This document shows, in pieces, positions 46,601 to 59,252 of a DNA stretch of 64,000 bases. Origin of the DNA: Anisus vortex (lineage: Eukaryota; Mollusca; Gastropoda; Planorbidae). The position numbers were made by a program, and so were the translations under genes. Location of the stretch: assembly GCA_949126835.1 (NCBI GenBank), contig OX421505.1:2785587-2849586 (forward strand). The letters run 5' to 3'. Below the pieces are notes generated by a model. That model was not told where the DNA came from and searched no databases. It saw nothing but the letters and a program-made list of their open reading frames with translations. The stretch's first letter is position 1. Every line of letters starts with the position of its first letter.

Positions 46601-47884
46601 TAAAGTGTGTATTGTTGTTTTCTAAATAAGAAGATGTGTTACTATTTAAAAGAAATTGATGCAACAATCTAAAAGTAGCAATGGTCGTCACACTCGACGT
46701 AGAGGACAGTATTTTAAGGCTAATTTGGAACTCAGTATTAAAATCACAGATCTATTTTTTTTTTTAAGACTTAGAACATCCATATTAAATGTGTATAAGC
46801 AAATTAGTGGCAGCGGTAGCTATAATTTATTACACAATGTACACAATTGACTTATCCATATTAGTTAGCGAGTTATTTGAATAAACCATTTATAATAAGA
46901 ACAAATTTATATTATTTAAACAACGTGAAATGCATTTAATGATCAGTGTTTATGAAATATAGGCTACATTTATAGATAGGTGAAAGCATATTTGATTTTC
47001 ACGTCAATAATATTTGTTCCAGGCCTAATTCATTCTGTTTATAGATCATAAGTAAAAATAAAAATTTAAATTTATACCGTCCTAAAGCTAAATTGTATTT
47101 AAAGGTGGTTTAAATATACTTATGGCAGGCTTTTGTCTTTGTGTCTGCTTCCTTTTTGGTTCCGATCCGGTACTTTGCTTGTGATGTGTTGTCGTCATTT
47201 CCCGTTGTCTGGTAGAGAGGAACAGGGCGCCAAGGTACAAGGCGCCAAAATCAGGTTTACAATGTTACATAATTTAGAAAAAGGCAGGCGGTGAGGCTGC
47301 CAATGTTGTATACTAGCTGTGCCTCAAGGTCATATTGTGTCGTATGCATATCTATTTAATTTTAAAATCCCGTGTATTTGGCTTTTGTCCAAATCTCTTG
47401 GTTCATTATAGGCCTAAGGGTCGGGGTGGGGGGGCGGGTTCTATGTCACAAGTGACTTTCTTAGACCCTTGAAGAATCCTCTTATTCTTACACTTACACA
47501 GCCTAACTCTTAACTAACAAGAAGGAATGATGACAGCTGTATTAACCCAATTCAACAAATATATATATCAAGCCGTTTAAACCATGCAAAAGTACTAATC
47601 ATAATTACCAAATTCTAGTGGTTGCTTCAACGTAACTCCCTAGATTCTAGACTAACCAGATCACCTCACGGGGTAACACACTCTTTCCATGCCTGTGACA
47701 GCTCTTACCACTAGGTCATGGTTAGAGTTAAACAATACATAAACACGAGATCACAAGTCAGATAATAAAAAGGGGGGGGAAGGGGACATAGGAATATATT
47801 CCTTTTGATCTTAACGCCTTGTGGGAGTTTATCATCAATTTATCAATATTACAATGAAAAATTGATTCACCCATTATTAAATTA
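46601..47884. other. Unassigned DNA
   Basis: No gene was recognised. Short G-runs (47420-47440, 47771-47788) and a duplicated GGCGCCAAGGTACAA/GGCGCCAAAATCA (47227-47255) were noted. Confidence 0.5.
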
Positions 47885-47894
47885 ATTTTAAAAG

Positions 47895-49180
47895 TAAAAC
47901 ACTTAACATTTGTTTATACAATATAGGCAATAGATATACACTTAACATTTGTTATACAATACAGGCAATAGATTCACATTTGTTTACACAATACAGGCAA
48001 TAGATATACACTTAACATTTGTTTATACAATGCAGGCAATAGATATACACATAACATTTGTTTATACAATATAGGCAATATATATACACTTAGCATTCGT
48101 TTACACAATACAGGCAATATATATATACACTTAACATTTCTTTATAAAATGCAGGCAATATATTAACTTTGGTTTATAAAATACAGGCAATAGATTAACA
48201 TTTGTTTAAACAATAAGGGCAATAGATATACACTTAACATTTGTTTATACAATACAGGTAATAGATATACACTTACCGTTTGTTTATACAATACAGGTAA
48301 TGGCTATACACTTAACATTTGTTTATATAACACAGGTAATATATATACACTTAACATTTGTTTATACAATACCGCAATAGATGTACGCTTAACATTTGTT
48401 TATACAATACAGGTAAAATATTAACATTTGTTGGTACAATACAGGCAATATATATATACTTAACATTTGTTTATGCAATTCAGGTAATATATATACACTA
48501 AACATATGTTTATACAATTCAGATAATAGATGTACACTTAACATTTGTTTATACAACTCAGGTAATAGATATACACTTAACATTTGTTTATAAAATTCAG
48601 GTAATAGATGTACACTTAACATTTGTTTGTACAATAGAGGCAATAGATTAACATTTGTTTATACAATACAGGCAATAGATTAACATTTGTTTTTACAATA
48701 CAGGCAATAGATTAACATTTGTTTATACAATACAGGCAATAGATTAACATTTGTTACTACAAAACAGGCAATATATTAACATTTGTTTAGGCCTATACAA
48801 TACAGGATATAGATTAACGTGAAGCTGGGTAGTCTAAAGGTTAGTTCAGTGGACTGTCAACCAAAAAAAACAACTGACACGTCGCGAGCTATATCCCTGC
48901 CACCGACGGATTCCTGTCACCCTGCAGAAATTTTGGACCTGTAAACGTATTTGCGCCAGCAGGTAGCAGTTCGTTTACAGCGCATAGAACTGTTTCCAAC
49001 GGGATATGCGCTATATACGTCTTATTATTATTATTATTATTATTAACATAAAATTGTGTTTATACAATACAGGCAATAGATTAACATTTGTTTATACAAT
49101 ACAGGCAATAGATTAACATTTGTTTATACAATACAGGCAATAGATTAACATTTGTTTATATAATACAGGCAATAGCTAAG
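47895..49180. repeat. ~28-39 bp minisatellite AACATTTGTTTATACAATAC
   Basis: More than 30 copies of ACATTTGTTTATACAATACA followed by GGCAATAGAT, with an optional ATACACTTA. A SINE (48819-49045) has inserted into it. Confidence 0.9.
48819..49045 (+). mobile_element. tRNA-derived SINE with a GCGCTATA-(TTA)n tail
   Basis: The head (GTGAAGCTGGGTAGTCTAAA and GGTTAGTTCAGTGGACTGTC) aligns with the SINE at 17719 throughout the tRNA-like part and as far as CCCTGCAG.A.TTTTGG.CCT. Beyond that the tail is different: it ends GGGATATGCGCTATATACGT and (CTTATTATT)n. The insertion splits the minisatellite, with TTAAC-like flanks on both sides. Confidence 0.8.
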
Positions 49181-49454
49181 AACTCATCAATAACTTTATT
49201 TAAATGTATGATAGGTTGAAGCTAAATTCATAGAATGTTTATATTTGTTTCAGAGTCATCAAGAAATAGACGTAAAATGCAGTCTATTGCTGAGGTCGGT
49301 TAATTTGAGACATTTCTATAGCATAAATAGACAATTTTAGGCTACAGTACATAGAATGAGGTTGAGGGAGGGGGGGGGGTTAGTATCTCGTCACACCTCC
49401 ACCCCACAAAACCTATTATTTATTTTTAACCGATAATTTTGTTCAGAATTAATT

Positions 49455-50650
49455 TTTGTGAATATTATTATATATCAATAATAATAAAAATAATATATTT
49501 GTATACCGCTACCAACAAACATAATGTAAGCTCAGAGAACATTTAACATTGAGAAACAAACAAACAAGAACACGGATACAGTTATTTCAGCTAAAAGTAT
49601 CTAAATCTAATTAATAATACAAAACTTTAAAAAACATAGGCCTACGACAAAGCAAATCAATGTGGCATTTACTAACTTAATATAAAACTTTAGAAACATA
49701 GAACAAAGTAAATACATGTAACATTTACTAACTTAATATAAAACTTTCGAAACATAGAACAAAATGAATAAATGTACCATTTACTAACTTCATATAGAAC
49801 TTTAGAAACATAGAAGAAAGTAATTAAATGTAGAATTTACTAACTTAATATAAAACTTTAGAAACATAGAACAAAGTAAATAAATTTAACATTTACTATT
49901 TTAATATAAAACTTTAGAAACATAGAACAAAGTAAATAAATGTACCATTTACTAACTTAATATAAAACTTTCGAAACATAGATCAAAGTAAATAAATGTA
50001 CCATTTACTAACTTAATATAAAACTTTAGAAACATATAACAAATTAAATAAATGTAACATTTACTAACGTAATATAAAACTTAAGAAACATAGAACAAAG
50101 TAAATAAATTTACCATTTAATAACATAATATAAAACTTTAGAAACATAGAACAAAGTAAATAAATGTAACATTTTAACCTAATATAAAACTTTAGAAACA
50201 TAGAACAAAGTAAATAAATTTACCATTTACTAACATAATATAAAACTTTAAAAACATAGAACAAAGTAAATAAATGTAACATTTACCAACTTAATATACA
50301 AGTAGAACAGTAGGGTCTAAACAATTTTTTACGAAGGTAAATATTTACAAAAATGTGTTTTCAAGTTCTTTTTAAAACGATGATAGAACTTGTTGTCCCG
50401 AGTTGGATGGGAAGCAGATTCCATATTTTCGGGCCAGATATTGAGAACGATATCATGTCAACGGTTGTCAGAGAGAAACGAGGGCACCTCCAGAAGTGAA
50501 GAGTGTTTTTTTCCGGACTTTAAGGTTTGATTTGTTCCTTGATATAAAAACGCATCTCGTTGTTATGTAGATACTGATAGCAAAGTAGCATATCGCCACT
50601 TTCTTTTAAATTCTGGCTCTAACAGGGAGCCCATAGTGCCGACGCATTAG
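49455..50650 (-). mobile_element. LINE fragment whose 3' UTR holds a 56-bp array
   Basis: On the minus strand near 50360-50450, SISGPKIWNLLPIQL, TTSSIIVLKR and (after a frameshift) LKTHFCKYL match the C-terminus of CR1/Jockey-type ORF2s (GPK.WN.LP......S...FK..LKTHLF). The 3' UTR follows, expanded by the array at 49595-50310. It ends in CTGAGCTTACATTATGTTTG, TAGCGGTATACAAATAT and an AT/TTA-rich tail at 49455-49545. Confidence 0.6.
49595..50310. repeat. ~56-bp tandem array, about 12 copies
   Basis: AATATAAAACTTTAGAAACA followed by TAGAACAAAGTAAATAAATG and TAACATTTACTAACTT. It lies within the LINE 3' UTR. Confidence 0.9.
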
Positions 50651-51124
50651 AACTGTATCAGAATTGCGCTTTTATTTAGACTTACGCATGACTAGCCGAG
50701 CGGAACTGTTCTGATCTGAGCATGTCTATACAGCTGTATATAAAGGCCCCTGTATAGATTGCTTATGTAGGCATCGAAAGACAATTGTGAGTCAGGTATG
50801 AAAACCAGTTTTTTTTTCCCGAGAATTTCTACAAAGGGGATATGGCAGTTCATGACCATCACTGGCCATCAGTGTATCCAAACATTTAACTTTAGACTTT
50901 CATTAAGGTTTCGGATATATATATATATATATATATCTACTTCCCTTTCCACAGAGGCGAACAAGCTCTACTGTTTCTTTCAAAAAGAACTTACAATCTC
51001 ATTATTTCAATATTTACCTTAGATAACATTTAACATGCTTTGGAAATTTACTGTCTTACTTTTGGGTTGGGTCGGTTGATGCTAGATCTACATTTATTTG
51101 TTTTGTCTTTTTTTTTTCAATCAA

Positions 51125-51223
51125 GTTAGCTCTGTCACCTGGGCTAGGGTAAAATCCGAATTCTTAGTTGTATGTTAAACGCGCTCTGAGCTTACGTTGT
51201 GTATGTTGGCATCGCTATACAAA

Positions 51224-51293
<70 letters not shown>
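51125..51293 (+). mobile_element. 3' tail of the same LINE or its SINE, with (ATT)n
   Basis: CGCTCTGAGCTTACGTTGTG, TATGTTGGCATCGCTATACA and AAT precede an (ATT)n run of over 60 bp. The same words occur in inverse orientation at 49490-49545. Its 5' limit is unclear. Confidence 0.6.
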
Positions 51294-51296
<3 letters not shown>

Positions 51297-53698
51297 TGTA
51301 CATGTAGGCTATATATATAGCCTATAATTTTATTTATACAAATTATATTTTAACTATACTTAATCAGTAGAGCCTTTATATTTTATTTTTTAACTACCGG
51401 CAGTGTCATTTATAATGTAGGCCTATAATATAAGGTTTTAAATAGGGGGAAATAGTGCAACATTTTAGAATAAGCTTTCAACAGTTCACTATTTCCACTT
51501 ACATATTTGCCCCTCCCACCACTATGTAGCATATTATATCCCCCCGCCCTTTATTTCTTGCACCCCGCCCTCTCTCTGTACATCCCTAATTGGTAGGCCT
51601 ACATTATTACCCGGCCTTACATTGCTACGCCACTACACGAGTATAAAGTAAAGGAACAATATAATAAACATTATTAATTAGTAATAGTACAGTCTAGAGT
51701 TTCCACAAATATTTTTTAATTAGTCGTTTAAATTATCAACAACGTGAACAATCTAAACTAAAATACAACAAATAGTCAAAGTAGAAATATTTAATTGTTC
51801 CGCTAAAATGTTGTCGTTCTCATTTTTTTTCAAAAATGTTTAACTTTAATTAAGTAAACTTTAATTAAAAAGAATTTCATTTAGATAAGTTTATTTATTT
51901 ATTTTATCACACAACTAAGTAATTTCTTAAAATATATTTCACTCAATAAATTATTCATAGATTAACAAATCTGCTTTAATATTTACTAATTCCAAGGTTA
52001 AGGACATTTGTCGGACTGCTTAGCAGACGACAGTCTTTTTAGAAATAGGCCTAGTCTACTTTCTAGTCTAGCCACTTTAATTTACTTTAAATCTTACAAT
52101 CTTAGATCTTAGACTTATAGTTTTTAGTTTAAAAGTGTACATTGAAAGATGTGTACTTAATTGAGATTAAACTTAGAGCTTTTAGTTTCTAAATGTACAT
52201 TGAAAGTTTTTTTATTTAATTAAGACTACCTCAATTTAATGAATTTTCAAAAATAAATTGATAATTATGTTGTAAGAATTAAGAACAGAGAACAGTTTAA
52301 ATTGTATATTTGTGCTTTTAATTTAATTAAAAATAGATTATATTATGATTAAAACGTTGACATAATTCATAAATTACGAAATAGAATATGGTAAATAAGT
52401 CATTATTCATTATAAGTTTATAAGTATGTAAAATATAGACATAGGCATAGCATAGCAGCATAGCCCTAAGTACTACTTAAAGTTAAAGTAGGGATTATAA
52501 TTTTAAAGAATTATTCCTTTGGGAATTAAATGTAAATTAAATAAATGCAAATGGTGTTTTACTAATATTCTAATATTAAGCTACTAGGCCTAAATATTAC
52601 TAAATATTAGCTTACTAATTAATAACTATAATGTTATACTTTTTATTAAATCTAATAGTTCTGTTAATATTTTATTGAAGTTATTTGTTTTATTAATTTG
52701 TTATTGTTAATGTGACAAAGGCTATGCCTGAAGCCCTTTTAATTTTTGTTTGGCTTATTGCTTTTATGAAACTTCTGACTACTAATAAAAAATAATACTA
52801 AATCTTATAAAGTATGCTGAGACTTATATTGGACTACAATATTATAATTCAATTACTGTTATAGTTTAACTATTTTTTTTGAACTTATGAAATATTTGGT
52901 TTTGTTTGTTGTTTTTTGTATGAATTTATTTTTTAAATAAGCTTTTAATAACTTTTAGTCTACATATTAGTTGAATTATTTAATTTCAAACAAATTATAC
53001 TATGATTTATATACTTAGTTAATTTCATAAACTTATTGTGCTTCTAGAGTGAGCTTCACTTTTTAGCATAAAAGTAGCCTACATTCAGTAGGCCCAATAG
53101 ACTTAACTTTATCTATTAATTTCGATAACATTTTGGTTTAGGAAAAATTCCTAACCCTATTTAAAATTGTGTAAGAATATACTAATAACAAAAGTATAAT
53201 TAAAAAAGGGTATGCCTCCAAATCATTGATACAATAGTTTTATTATTTAATAATTTAAATAGTGGGCTCTGTTAATTTAAAAAAAAAAACCTGTATAAAA
53301 TGTATTAAATTTAAATTTTTTCATATATTTCAAATTTTGTTTTGTAAAAAATAATTTTGCTACAGAAATTTTACCCATACTTTCTTCAAATAAGGTATTT
53401 TTTTATTATGGAAAACACAAGTTTCTATCTGCTTTTTTTTAAATATTTAAATTTGAATGTGTAACATAGTTGTCAATTTATCTTCTTTAAATGTAAATGT
53501 AAATTAAAGCAGTCAAATAACAATGTTATAAGATATAATAAAAAAACATGGAACAGAAAAAAAATTAAGGAGAAACACTTTATTTACTGTAGTGAAATTA
53601 TAACTCATATTCATAGTAAACAATAATTATGAAACATCTTTTAATAACTGTTTGAACTTATAATTCAAAGCTATTTTTCATTTCTTTTTATTCTTAAG
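51294..53698. other. Very AT-rich DNA, no feature recognised
   Basis: A short direct repeat (TTAGTTTAAAAGTGTACATTGA / TAGTTTCTAAATGTACATTGA in part, 52123 and 52181) is the only structure noted. Upstream exons of the trypsin-like gene may lie here or further away. Confidence 0.4.
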
Positions 53699-56694
53699 GA
53701 AAACTTGAACCTGAAATTACCAAGTACAGAATGTAAGGAAAATAACTATGAAGGTATTTTTATTGTTATTTAAGAGTAGGCTGATTAGGATAAATATTAA
53801 TATATGGATTAGGATAATTATTAAAATATGGATATATATTATTATTGTTGCCTCAATTAAATAACACTGAGCTGAACCCTTTTTCTAATGTTTATCAATG
53901 ATCCATCAGATAAGTTACGAGTGGAAAAGGTACTTTATGCAGATGACCTAGTTAAGTGGCATACTTGCCACCAAATCTGTATAAGAGTAAGACTTTACCA
54001 AACTTAGTGCATACTGTGAGAAGTGGAAACTAAAAGTTAAATAAGACAGTATTCTCAGTCTTCACAAAAAGCCACAAAATAGTCAAGAAGAAGATATCTT
54101 TGTCGTTACAAGGCTGTTTACTTTAGAATGAGAACCATTCAAGTTACTTAGGTGTTTAGCTATATAGACGATTAAATTTTAAAAAAAAAACACATACAGA
54201 ACCTGAAGGACAAATCAATGAGACGCCTAAATTTGGTAAAGAAGCAAGCTAGCAGTCTTTGGGCAGAGACAGGAGTATGTCAAAAGTCAATCAGTACACT
54301 TCATTCCCAGAGGCTTAAAATCTACTCTTAAAATTCACACTAACATAGAACCCCCACATCTAAGAATAGAGGTGACAGTCTTACAGATGGAAGAAAGATA
54401 TAGGAGACAAGATAAACAACATACGAGCAGACAATTGGTAGAAAAATGGACCATGCACAACAGAATCAAACACAAAACAATTATATATATAACCAACACA
54501 ATAGAACAAAAACGCCACCTGCCAACTAATTGAGAAGTGTTGCAAATCGTGGATAGGGACATGCCACTGAACCAGCATCTGCATGTCGCTGACATTAGAA
54601 TAATTCTACTAGAAAATATAGGAAAGAAAAACAAAGTCTTATTGCAGACATTGTGAGTAGCAGAAAAGAAAATTGCATCATACCCAGGATATATAATAAG
54701 GGAGCCTTACAAGCAGATTATGGAGTTAGAGTAAAGTACCCTGACCAACCATTTAAAGAATTATGTAATCCCGTTGGGAAAATGTGCTTTATATACGAAG
54801 CAGAATCTTTAGCAATTGAAGCAGCACTACACCACATGACAGGTATTTTAACTGCCTACCTGTCCAAACAAAAAGTTTAGTAATCTTCTCTGACTACCAA
54901 TCAGTACTACAAGCAGCAGAGGGCTAAGACATCAAAAGAGGGCCGTTCAAATCCCTACTCTGGAAAATTAGCTCTTTCTCTAGCAAAGCAAGGAGTAACC
55001 AACTTTCAACCTGACACACCAGCATCATTTGGACACAGCCAAACAGATCATGACAACAAACATTAAAGAAGAGTGGTTAAATGGTTGGACACTGGGCACA
55101 ACAGGAGGATGTGTATTCTCACATATGTCCAAACCAGATGAAAATGACACAATAAATGTCCTACAGAGATAAGATCAAGTAACCATCTTTCGCCTGCGCA
55201 TGGGACATAGACATCTAAACTCGCAACTTAACCGCATTAAATCAGAAAAAGCGGCGGCATGCCCTCTCTGTAAACACCAAAATGAAACAGTTGCCAATCA
55301 CCTTTTTGACTGTCCGGCACTGCAGGACATAGGAAATGTCTACCTCCCCAATACATCAAATCTCTCTAACACTCTATATTTATATTGCGAACGGCTACAA
55401 AAAGTCTGCTATTTCTTCATTATTGCCTCAGGACAAAGGGCAGGTGTCCAGATGGCTGTTGGATCAGGTCTATGATGATGATTCTTATTATAGCCTCAAA
55501 ATTATATAGAAAATAATATCAGAAAATATTTAAACTGAACATTTGAGATGGGGTGTGTCCAGTTCCTAAACAAAATGAGGACCAGTCAATTAAACAGGAC
55601 AGTCTGCTCATAGGTAAATTATTGGTAAATTAATACAACATGTAAATATGTTTACAAAGGTGAATAATTTTATACCGGTAATTGGATACATTGGTATTAA
55701 ATAGAAAATCATATGTATTACATAAAGTAAACACAGTTTGTTGATATTTGTATTTACATGTACAGGTGAACATGAGAATCAGATTTCACTTACTGGAGAA
55801 ATTGATTTACACCAGCATGTGACAAACTGTAAGAAGAATCCAGGTCATCCAGAGTTTATACCCATTGAACTAATTGAACGTCTACCTGAAGGTCGCCCTG
55901 ACAGTGAGTTGTATAAACTCATCAAAGCTACAGCAGACCTGACAGTTAGATTAAGTGTCACAATGACCAGTCCAGACAGACTAGAGTTTTGGCCAAACAC
56001 AAAGATTCCATATTTTTTGTCTGAACTGAGAGGAAAGGAAACATTGAGGACAGGAACTGGGAGGGTGAAGTGGGTGAGGAAGTTCACAGATGAAGATAAA
56101 CAAAGTGACTATACAACATGTCCATGTGATAAATGTAAAGCTTTAGACAAACCCAGCAAAGTTTGGTGGAAGATTTATGTGGCTACAGCTGCACATGTGG
56201 TTGTTGATGACATTGAGGCAAGCCACACGACCTTGAGATTTTTTTATGATAGTGAAGATAGTGAATTGGTTATTCTTAAAGATACGGTATGTGTTGATAC
56301 TGTAGACATTGAGGAAGACAGGTGTTGGTTGACCTGTGTGACTTGTGATGAAAATTTGGGAAATAAATTGGAGAAAATGATTAAACATTATGTTGATGTC
56401 TGTAGGAAAGACTGGATCAAATACAAAGAATCTCGAGATATTGACAAGTTGAACTTTATAGTGTCACATCCTCATGGATGTTCTAAACAGGTCAGTGTTG
56501 GTCAATGGAAGGACAAAGTAAAGGTGGGGAGGGATGAGTATAACAATAAGTTTACCTACACAACATGTACATGTCCAGGAAGTAGTGGAGCCAGTGTCCA
56601 CTGTGTGGGGTATCAGGGTTGGTCTACTGACCTTGTCCATAGTGGAAGTTTAAAGTCTGGACTTAATTACAGTGGAGTTGGTCCAGTCGTGTAA
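53699..56694 (+). CDS. Trypsin-fold (S1/HtrA-like) protease family protein, last two exons
   Basis: Exon 53699-53732 (ENLNLKLPSTE, after TTTTTATTCTTAAG, GTAAGG donor, phase 1) joins 55766-56694 (after TTTACATGTACAG, phase 1), making Cys at the junction. The second exon has DLHQHVTNCKKNPGHPEFIP, WPNTKIPY and a CPCDKC cluster, then the protease signatures. These are TAAHVV (His codon 56194-56196), EEDRCWL (candidate Asp codon 56317-56319), a long charged insert, and CPGSSGASV (Ser codon 56584-56586). All three triad residues appear present. The final block VHSGSLKSGLNYSGVG is the S1 C-terminal strand. Stop TAA? is not used: the frame ends in TAA at 56692-56694 after PVV. The family is, to my knowledge, multicopy in pulmonate snails; its substrate is unknown. 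The N-terminus lies upstream and was not found. Genuine proteolysis is likely but unproven because GSSGA replaces GDSGG. Confidence 0.75.
53880..55480 (+). pseudogene. Decayed LINE with RT, RNase H and CCHC remnants, in the intron
   Basis: The plus strand shows FINDPSDKLRVEKVLYADDL (catalytic YADD at 53936-53947), later an RNase H stretch (CFIYEAESLAIEAALHHM near 54785-54840, then IFSDYQSVLQAAEG). The end reads FRLRMGHRHLNSQLNRIKSE, CPLCKHQNETVANHLFDCPA, then DIGNVYLP. This order (RT, RNase H, CCHC) marks an I/Nimb-type LINE. Many stops and frameshifts separate the blocks. It sits between the two exons of the trypsin-like gene. Confidence 0.8.
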
Positions 56695-56960
56695 TTGTAT
56701 TGAATTACTTGTGTGTCAAAATGTAAATAAAACAACATGGAGGATGTTTTATATCTGTTTATATCACTTTCAATTTATTCCATGTATCTATATATCATTA
56801 TTCCATTTATTGTTTTTGTTTGGATATAAAGATATTTATATTTTCTTCTGTTAAATTTATAGTTTTGTATAATATGTAAACATTTTACTTGTAAACATTT
56901 GAAACAGTTTCTTCTTTCTGTATTGAAATAAACTTTATACATTTTTATCTTATTGCCTTC
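56695..56960 (+). other. 3' UTR and polyadenylation signal of the trypsin-like gene
   Basis: AATAAA lies at 56927-56932. Nearly the whole segment from 56735 is repeated at 57785-58014. Confidence 0.7.
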
Positions 56961-57784
56961 TTGTTGTTTATTTCTATCACGTCATGTTTATGTTGTTATA
57001 AATATTAGTTTTATTTATTTTGATATTTATTAAACTTGAATAAATCAAATTGTAAACAAATATATCGACAATAGGTCATCTTGTCATTTAGTTCCGCCAT
57101 TCACTTGAAACTTGAACAAACTTTTATAAATTATATAAACAATCAACAACAACAAATAATTTAGTTTTACATTTAAAGATGTATAACTTAAGAAATATAA
57201 TAAACACATAATACATAAATATATATATTTAAAAATTGTAAATTTTAAGACTGAAAAATATTTTTAATGGCAAAAGAAATCAATACGGAATCTTTTTCAC
57301 TGAAAATTATTTAAAGGGAAATAACAAAGAAAAATTTAAACTCTAGAAGTTTTTACTGAGTTATCGGAATTTGAAAACTTTTTTTTTAGATAATCATGGA
57401 CATTATTTCATTAATTAAGACATTCAATATTATTTCAACTAATTAACTTTCAATGAATTTTAAATAATGCATTTATTTATTTATTTGTTGCATTTTTATT
57501 TGACTAAAAATACAATTAAAATATTTCGTTATTAAAAGAGCTTTATGCTTCTTATAATTTGTACAATTCGTAACTATAGAATTTTTTATAAACTATAAAT
57601 ATAAATAGGCCACACTAAACTATCCAAAATTAATATTATACAAATATGTACGTTACAATAAAAAAAATAGTATGTACTGTGTCAACAACAGACAAATATA
57701 AGAAGATAAGTTTTTTTTTTTTTTGATCTGACGTTGATATGCTGAAACATTGGGTCCTACGGGATACTTTAATAATAATAATAA
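56961..57784. other. AT-rich spacer
   Basis: No feature recognised apart from poly(T) at 57712-57724 and (AAT)n at 57770-57787. Confidence 0.5.
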
Positions 57785-58250
57785 TAATGGTGGATGTTTT
57801 ATATCTGTTTATATCACTCTCAATTTATTCCATGTATGTATAAATATTTATTCCATTTATTGTTTTTGTTTAGATATAAAGATATTTATATTTTCTTCTG
57901 TTAAATTTATAGTTTTGTATACATTGTAAACATTTTACTTGTAAACATTTGAAACAGTTTCTTCTTTCTGTATTTAAATAAACTTTATAGACTACATTTA
58001 TATCTTATTGTCTTTTTGTTGTGTGATGGATCTACAGCTTTAAACAAACCCAGCTAGGTTGTTGTTGTTTTTTTGTGTGGGAGATCTTTGTGCTGACAAA
58101 AACATAGCTGATTGTTAATTATATGAAGGCAACTTTTAGGAACATTTAAAACACAGTTCGGTTTTGGTGGGCGCTTGTAGTGTTGAAAAACAACATAGAT
58201 GATTGTTGATTATATTAAGGCAACCCACATGACTTTGTGTTTTTTTAAGT
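57785..58250 (+). pseudogene. Duplicated 3' UTR and decayed coding pieces of the trypsin-like gene
   Basis: 57785-58014 copies the 3' UTR (GGATGTTTTATATCTGTTTA, TATTTTCTTCTGTTAAATTT, AATAAACTTTATA). Then 58030-58135 (CAGCTTTAAACAAACCCAGC ... GAGATCTTTGTGCTGAC ... GAAGGCAAC) resembles coding bases 56138-56225. Next, 58175-58245 (AACATAGATGATTGTTGATT, ATTAAGGCAACCCACATGAC, TTTTTTTAAGTAT) resembles 56190-56250. Both coding pieces are frame-broken and the catalytic His region is degraded. The order UTR, coding, coding implies tandem duplication followed by deletion. Confidence 0.65.
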
Positions 58251-58689
58251 ATCTTATTTCTTACCCAGTATGCTATTTTCCAAAACAATTTTTAAAATCT
58301 AATTTTGTCCCCATTCACTTGCAAGTTATCCATGTAAAATTAGGGGTACACATATAATATTATATATATGTATGTATGTATGTGTGTATATTATTCAATG
58401 ACAATGCAAAAAAAAAAAACGATCAAAAATTGATGTTAAATAGTTATTGAAATTAACACACAAAGCATCTTTCAATCAAAAGTATAGGTAGTAAGGGTAA
58501 AACCTACTGAACTTGGTCAATGAGAACAACTTTCTGTATCAATGGCTAAACCAATACAGTTAGTAGTTTTGTTCTATTGAAAGTGAGTTATATTCAATAA
58601 GATGGTTGAATGTCAATTAATTTTATTTTTAAATTTTCATTTAGAATACCTCTACTGGTAGCTAGACTAGACTTCAACACAAGCTCAAA

Positions 58690-58753
58690 AATATTGTGAA
58701 CAGTCTGTGAATAGTCTGTGAACAGTCTGTGAATAGTCTGTGAATAGTCTCAG
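58690..58753. repeat. 12-bp repeat AGTCTGTGAAYA
   Basis: Five copies of CAGTCTGTGAATAGTCTGTG-type units. Confidence 0.8.
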
Positions 58754-59111
58754 GATGGGAATAGGGGATTATTATAGAAATGAAACTCTGTTATAGTTGA
58801 AACATGTATTGTAGGCCTACTTCACTCCGGCGTACACCTACATCCATTCTTGAAACGAAGGTATCAGCTAATCATTCTCTTATCACACTTAACGGTTGAT
58901 TAGAATATCGTATCAGATGTTTGTATCGCCTTTTAACTACTTTGATAATAGTGTGTGCATCACACGTATCTCTATATATTGAGAGATGCACTCATTACTG
59001 TAGGCCTACATTTCTGATTTCAGAGATAACATCTATATTAATAAATGAATTGTGTGTATGTAGAATGGCTAGTCCACATTCAACACGAATAAAGTAAACA
59101 ACTAGCTTTCC

Positions 59112-59252
59112 AATTATAAAAGTATATAATTTGTTAAACGGAAAATTGTGAATTATCTCCCTTAGAAGGCATTACCTCACATGTTGCAGACACTCCTGCT
59201 TTAAAAAAGATTATCACGTCATACGAGTTGTTTTCATCTTCTGTGTCTTCAT
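59112..59252 (+). promoter_or_regulatory. Possible promoter and 5' UTR of the gene at 59253
   Basis: TATAAA at 59115-59120 lies 133 bp before the ATG. No other element was recognised. Confidence 0.3.

Noticed and set aside
47895..48643. 84-codon minus-strand frame with LYKQMLSVHLLP repeats
   Set aside because: A by-product of the ~39-bp minisatellite.
54335..54634. Hydrophobic minus-strand frame of 99 codons
   Set aside because: Antisense of the decayed LINE; low-complexity hydrophobic translation only.
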